Of a stretch of 64,000 nucleotides of DNA, positions 62,087 to 64,000 are shown in pieces; the first letter of the stretch is position 1; every line of letters begins with the position of its first letter. A program made the position numbers and the translations under genes. Below the pieces are notes generated by a model that made no database searches, was not told the DNA's origin, and was given only the letters and a program-made list of their open reading frames with translations. The DNA is taken from the NCBI GenBank assembly GCA_041397625.1, contig JAWKWH010000004.1, positions 372,001 through 436,000 of the forward strand, given 5' to 3'. The stretch comes from JAWKWH01 sp041397625. GTDB taxonomy: Bacteria; Pseudomonadota; Alphaproteobacteria; Rhizobiales; Rhizobiaceae.

Positions 62087-63127
62087 ATGGCGCAGAAAAA
62101 GACCAACGAGGTCGAATCATGGCTGGCGCGACCGCAAGCGGAGATGCGCATCGTGCTGCTTTACGGGCCCGATCGCGGCCTGGTTTCGGAACGGGCAGCC
62201 GGGTTTGCCGCCAGGACCGGGCTGGCGCTCGACGATCCGTTCAGTGTCCTCAAGCTTGACGCGGCCGAGCTGGCCGGAGATTCTGGCCGGTTGATCGATG
62301 AAGCGCGCAGTATCCCAATGTTCGGCGGCGAGCGGCTGATATGGCTGCGCAACGCCGGCAACGACAAGGCGCTGGTTGACGCGCTCGATGTGCTTTGCGT
62401 CGAACCGCCCCGTGATGCGTTGCTGCTGGTTGAGGCCGGCGACCTGAAGAAGGGTTCGGCGCTCAGGCGCACGGTCGAGCAGGGGGGATCGGCCATTGCC
62501 TTGCCCTGTTATGCGGATACGGCAAGGGCAATCGATGCATTGATCGACGAGGAAATGGACCGCGTCGGGCTGTCCATCAGCCTCGAGGCCAGGCAGTTGC
62601 TGAAAAACCTCCTCGGCGGCGACCGGCTGGCGAGCCGCAGCGAGATCGAAAAACTCGCCCTTTACTGTCGCGGCGCGGGCCGGGTGGATGCCAAGGATGT
62701 CCTCGCCTCGATCGGCGATGTCTCGGCTCTCTCGCAGGACGCCGTCGTCGATGCGATCCTTGCCGGTGATACCGGGAGCTATGATCGCGCCTACTCCAGG
62801 CTCATCTCCTCGGGAGCCAATCCGTTCGTCGCGTTGGCGGCGATGATGCGCCAGCTGCAGGCGCTGCAGCCGATGCGCGACCGTCTCGAACAGGGCGCCG
62901 GAAGTGCGGCGTCCATTGTCGCGTCGGCACGACCGCCGGTGTTTTTTGCCCGGCGCGGTATTGTGGAGAACGCCTTGTCGCGCTGGAGCGGCGAGTTGAT
63001 CGTCCGCGCGCTCGACCGGTTGCAGACGGCTGTCCTGCACACCCGCCAGAACGCCGACCTGTCGGCCTCCATTGCGCGCCAGACTTTGCTGTCGCTATGT
63101 CTGGAATCGGCACGGCGCCGCAAATAG
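62087..63127 (+). CDS. holA: DNA polymerase III subunit delta
   Basis: A 346-residue clamp-loader delta subunit, which opens the beta clamp. The AAA+-like fold without Walker A is typical: RIVLLYGPDRGLVSERAAGF, ARSIPMFGGERLIWLRNAG, LLVEAGDLKKGSALRR, and the C-terminal collar NPFVALAAMMRQLQALQPMRDRL. Convergent with parB. Confidence 0.93.
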   Translation: MAQKKTNEVESWLARPQAEMRIVLLYGPDRGLVSERAAGFAARTGLALDDPFSVLKLDAAELAGDSGRLIDEARSIPMFGGERLIWLRNAGNDKALVDALDVLCVEPPRDALLLVEAGDLKKGSALRRTVEQGGSAIALPCYADTARAIDALIDEEMDRVGLSISLEARQLLKNLLGGDRLASRSEIEKLALYCRGAGRVDAKDVLASIGDVSALSQDAVVDAILAGDTGSYDRAYSRLISSGANPFVALAAMMRQLQALQPMRDRLEQGAGSAASIVASARPPVFFARRGIVENALSRWSGELIVRALDRLQTAVLHTRQNADLSASIARQTLLSLCLESARRRK

Positions 63128-63159
63128 AATCCGGCTAAAATAAAATTTCCTGTCGAAAC

Positions 63160-64000
63160 TTAGCCGCGTATTCGTCGGCACAGATCGTCGAGCTGATCGA
63201 GCGTGCGATATTTGATCTTCAGTTCGCCGCCGCGACTGCCCTGTTTGACGGCAATCGTCAGACCGGTGGCATCCGACAGCATCTTCTCCAGCGCCCGCGT
63301 ATCGGCGTCCTTCTGCACCGGCGGTTTGGCGGTAGTCCGGCCGGCGCCATCATCATGGTTCTGGGCCAGCGCCTCGGCTTGCCGCACCGACAGACCGTCG
63401 GCGATGATCCGCCGCGCCAGCGCGACCGGATCTTTCGCCGTGATCAGCGCTCGTGCGTGCCCGGCCGATAGCGAGCCGTCGGTCAGCATATCGCGAACCA
63501 CGTCCGGCAAGTTCAGCAACCGCAGCGTATTGGCAACATGGCTGCGGCTCTTGCCGATCACATTTCCAAGCTCGGCCTGAGTGTAGTTGTGCTCGTCTAT
63601 GAGCTGCTGGTAGCCCCGCGCTTCTTCGACCGGGTTAAGATCGGCACGCTGGACGTTTTCGACGATGGCCAGCTCCAGCGCCGTGCGATCGTCGACCTCG
63701 CGAATAATCACCGGGATATTGGTAAGCCCTGCGCGCTGTGCCGCGCGCCAGCGCCGCTCTCCGGCGATGATCTCGTAGGCACCGGCGCCGGCACCCGGCC
63801 GCACGACGACCGGCTGCACGATCCCGTGTTCCCGGATCGACTGCGCCAGGTCGGCAAGTTCGGTCTCGGCAAAGCGCCGACGCGGATTGGCTGGATTGGC
63901 CGAAATCATGTCGATCGGCACACGGTCGTCATCCGTTGCCACCACCGCCGGAGCGTCGGGCTTGTCCATTTCGCCGATCAGCGCCGCCAATCCGCGTCCA
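63160..64000 (-). CDS. parB: Chromosome-partitioning protein ParB (5' end outside window)
   Basis: The C-terminal 279 or so residues of ParB, the CTPase that loads on parS sites and helps segregate the origin. The open frame continues through the right edge as GRGLAALIGEMDKP, the conserved ParB N-terminus, so the start codon is outside. Box I (EIIAGERRWRAAQRAG), box II (NVQRADLNPVEEARGYQQLI) and the helix-turn-helix (TQAELGNVIGKSRSHVANTLRLL) are all present. parA and the origin region are expected just beyond the edge. Confidence 0.95.
   Translation of the reverse strand, partial: GRGLAALIGEMDKPDAPAVVATDDDRVPIDMISANPANPRRRFAETELADLAQSIREHGIVQPVVVRPGAGAGAYEIIAGERRWRAAQRAGLTNIPVIIREVDDRTALELAIVENVQRADLNPVEEARGYQQLIDEHNYTQAELGNVIGKSRSHVANTLRLLNLPDVVRDMLTDGSLSAGHARALITAKDPVALARRIIADGLSVRQAEALAQNHDDGAGRTTAKPPVQKDADTRALEKMLSDATGLTIAVKQGSRGGELKIKYRTLDQLDDLCRRIRG

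Overview
The window is about 64 kb of high-GC alphaproteobacterial chromosome, most likely from the Hyphomicrobiales (Rhizobiales). The support is a RirA-type Rrf2 regulator with the three cluster cysteines and an Irr-type ICE palindrome upstream, a GAAC-N7-GAAC (alphaproteobacterial LexA) box in front of imuA-imuB-dnaE2, a CobG-type cobalamin pathway that uses CbiD instead of CobF, and a partial parB with a typical rhizobial N-terminus.

Layout. 1-10.1 kb: housekeeping genes (DUF1737 protein, zinc metallopeptidase, the SOS mutasome imuA-imuB-dnaE2, a TetR regulator, Trm112-like, LON-domain, thioredoxin/TPR and YbaK-type proteins). 10.1-10.5 kb: a non-coding MITE-like element, then tRNA-Gly(GCC). 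10.6-17.75 kb: a type II-C CRISPR-Cas locus with cas9, cas1 and cas2 on + and a 32-repeat array whose signals point to transcription on -. Upstream of cas9 there is a predicted - strand tracrRNA with its own promoter and terminator. Next to it is a lone repeat copy with a guide-like 5' flank and its own terminator, a candidate stand-alone crRNA or tracr-L-like regulatory RNA. 17.75-24.8 kb: a catabolic cluster with two divergent arms (TRAP permeases, amidohydrolase and SDR on -; FAH hydrolase, FadR-type regulator and TRAP binding protein on +). Its - arm ends 7 bp before the CRISPR array. 25.0-32.7 kb: a second TRAP cluster for a cyclic amide or hydantoin-like substrate (GntR, hydantoinase, DctPQM, amidase, racemase-like protein).

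33.0-38.6 kb: five - strand genes in an operon-like run (GCS2 carboxylate-amine ligase, esterase, ATP-grasp, esterase, ATP-grasp). I know no described pathway for this set; it looks like a small amide or peptide biosynthesis cassette. 38.7-60.4 kb: a nearly complete aerobic cobalamin regulon controlled by two back-to-back cobalamin riboswitches, one facing cbtB-cbtA-cobU-cobO and one facing DUF1636-cobW-cobN-cobGHIJ. Around these lie cobKLEM, cbiD, cobA-cobB-cobS-cobT and cobC-cobD. cobQ and the CobS/CobT chelatase partners of CobN are not in the window. 60.4-64 kb: a ferric-iron ABC binding protein, rirA, holA and a parB that runs off the right edge.

All calls come from reading sequence and translations by eye. 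No database search, RNA folding or expression data was available.
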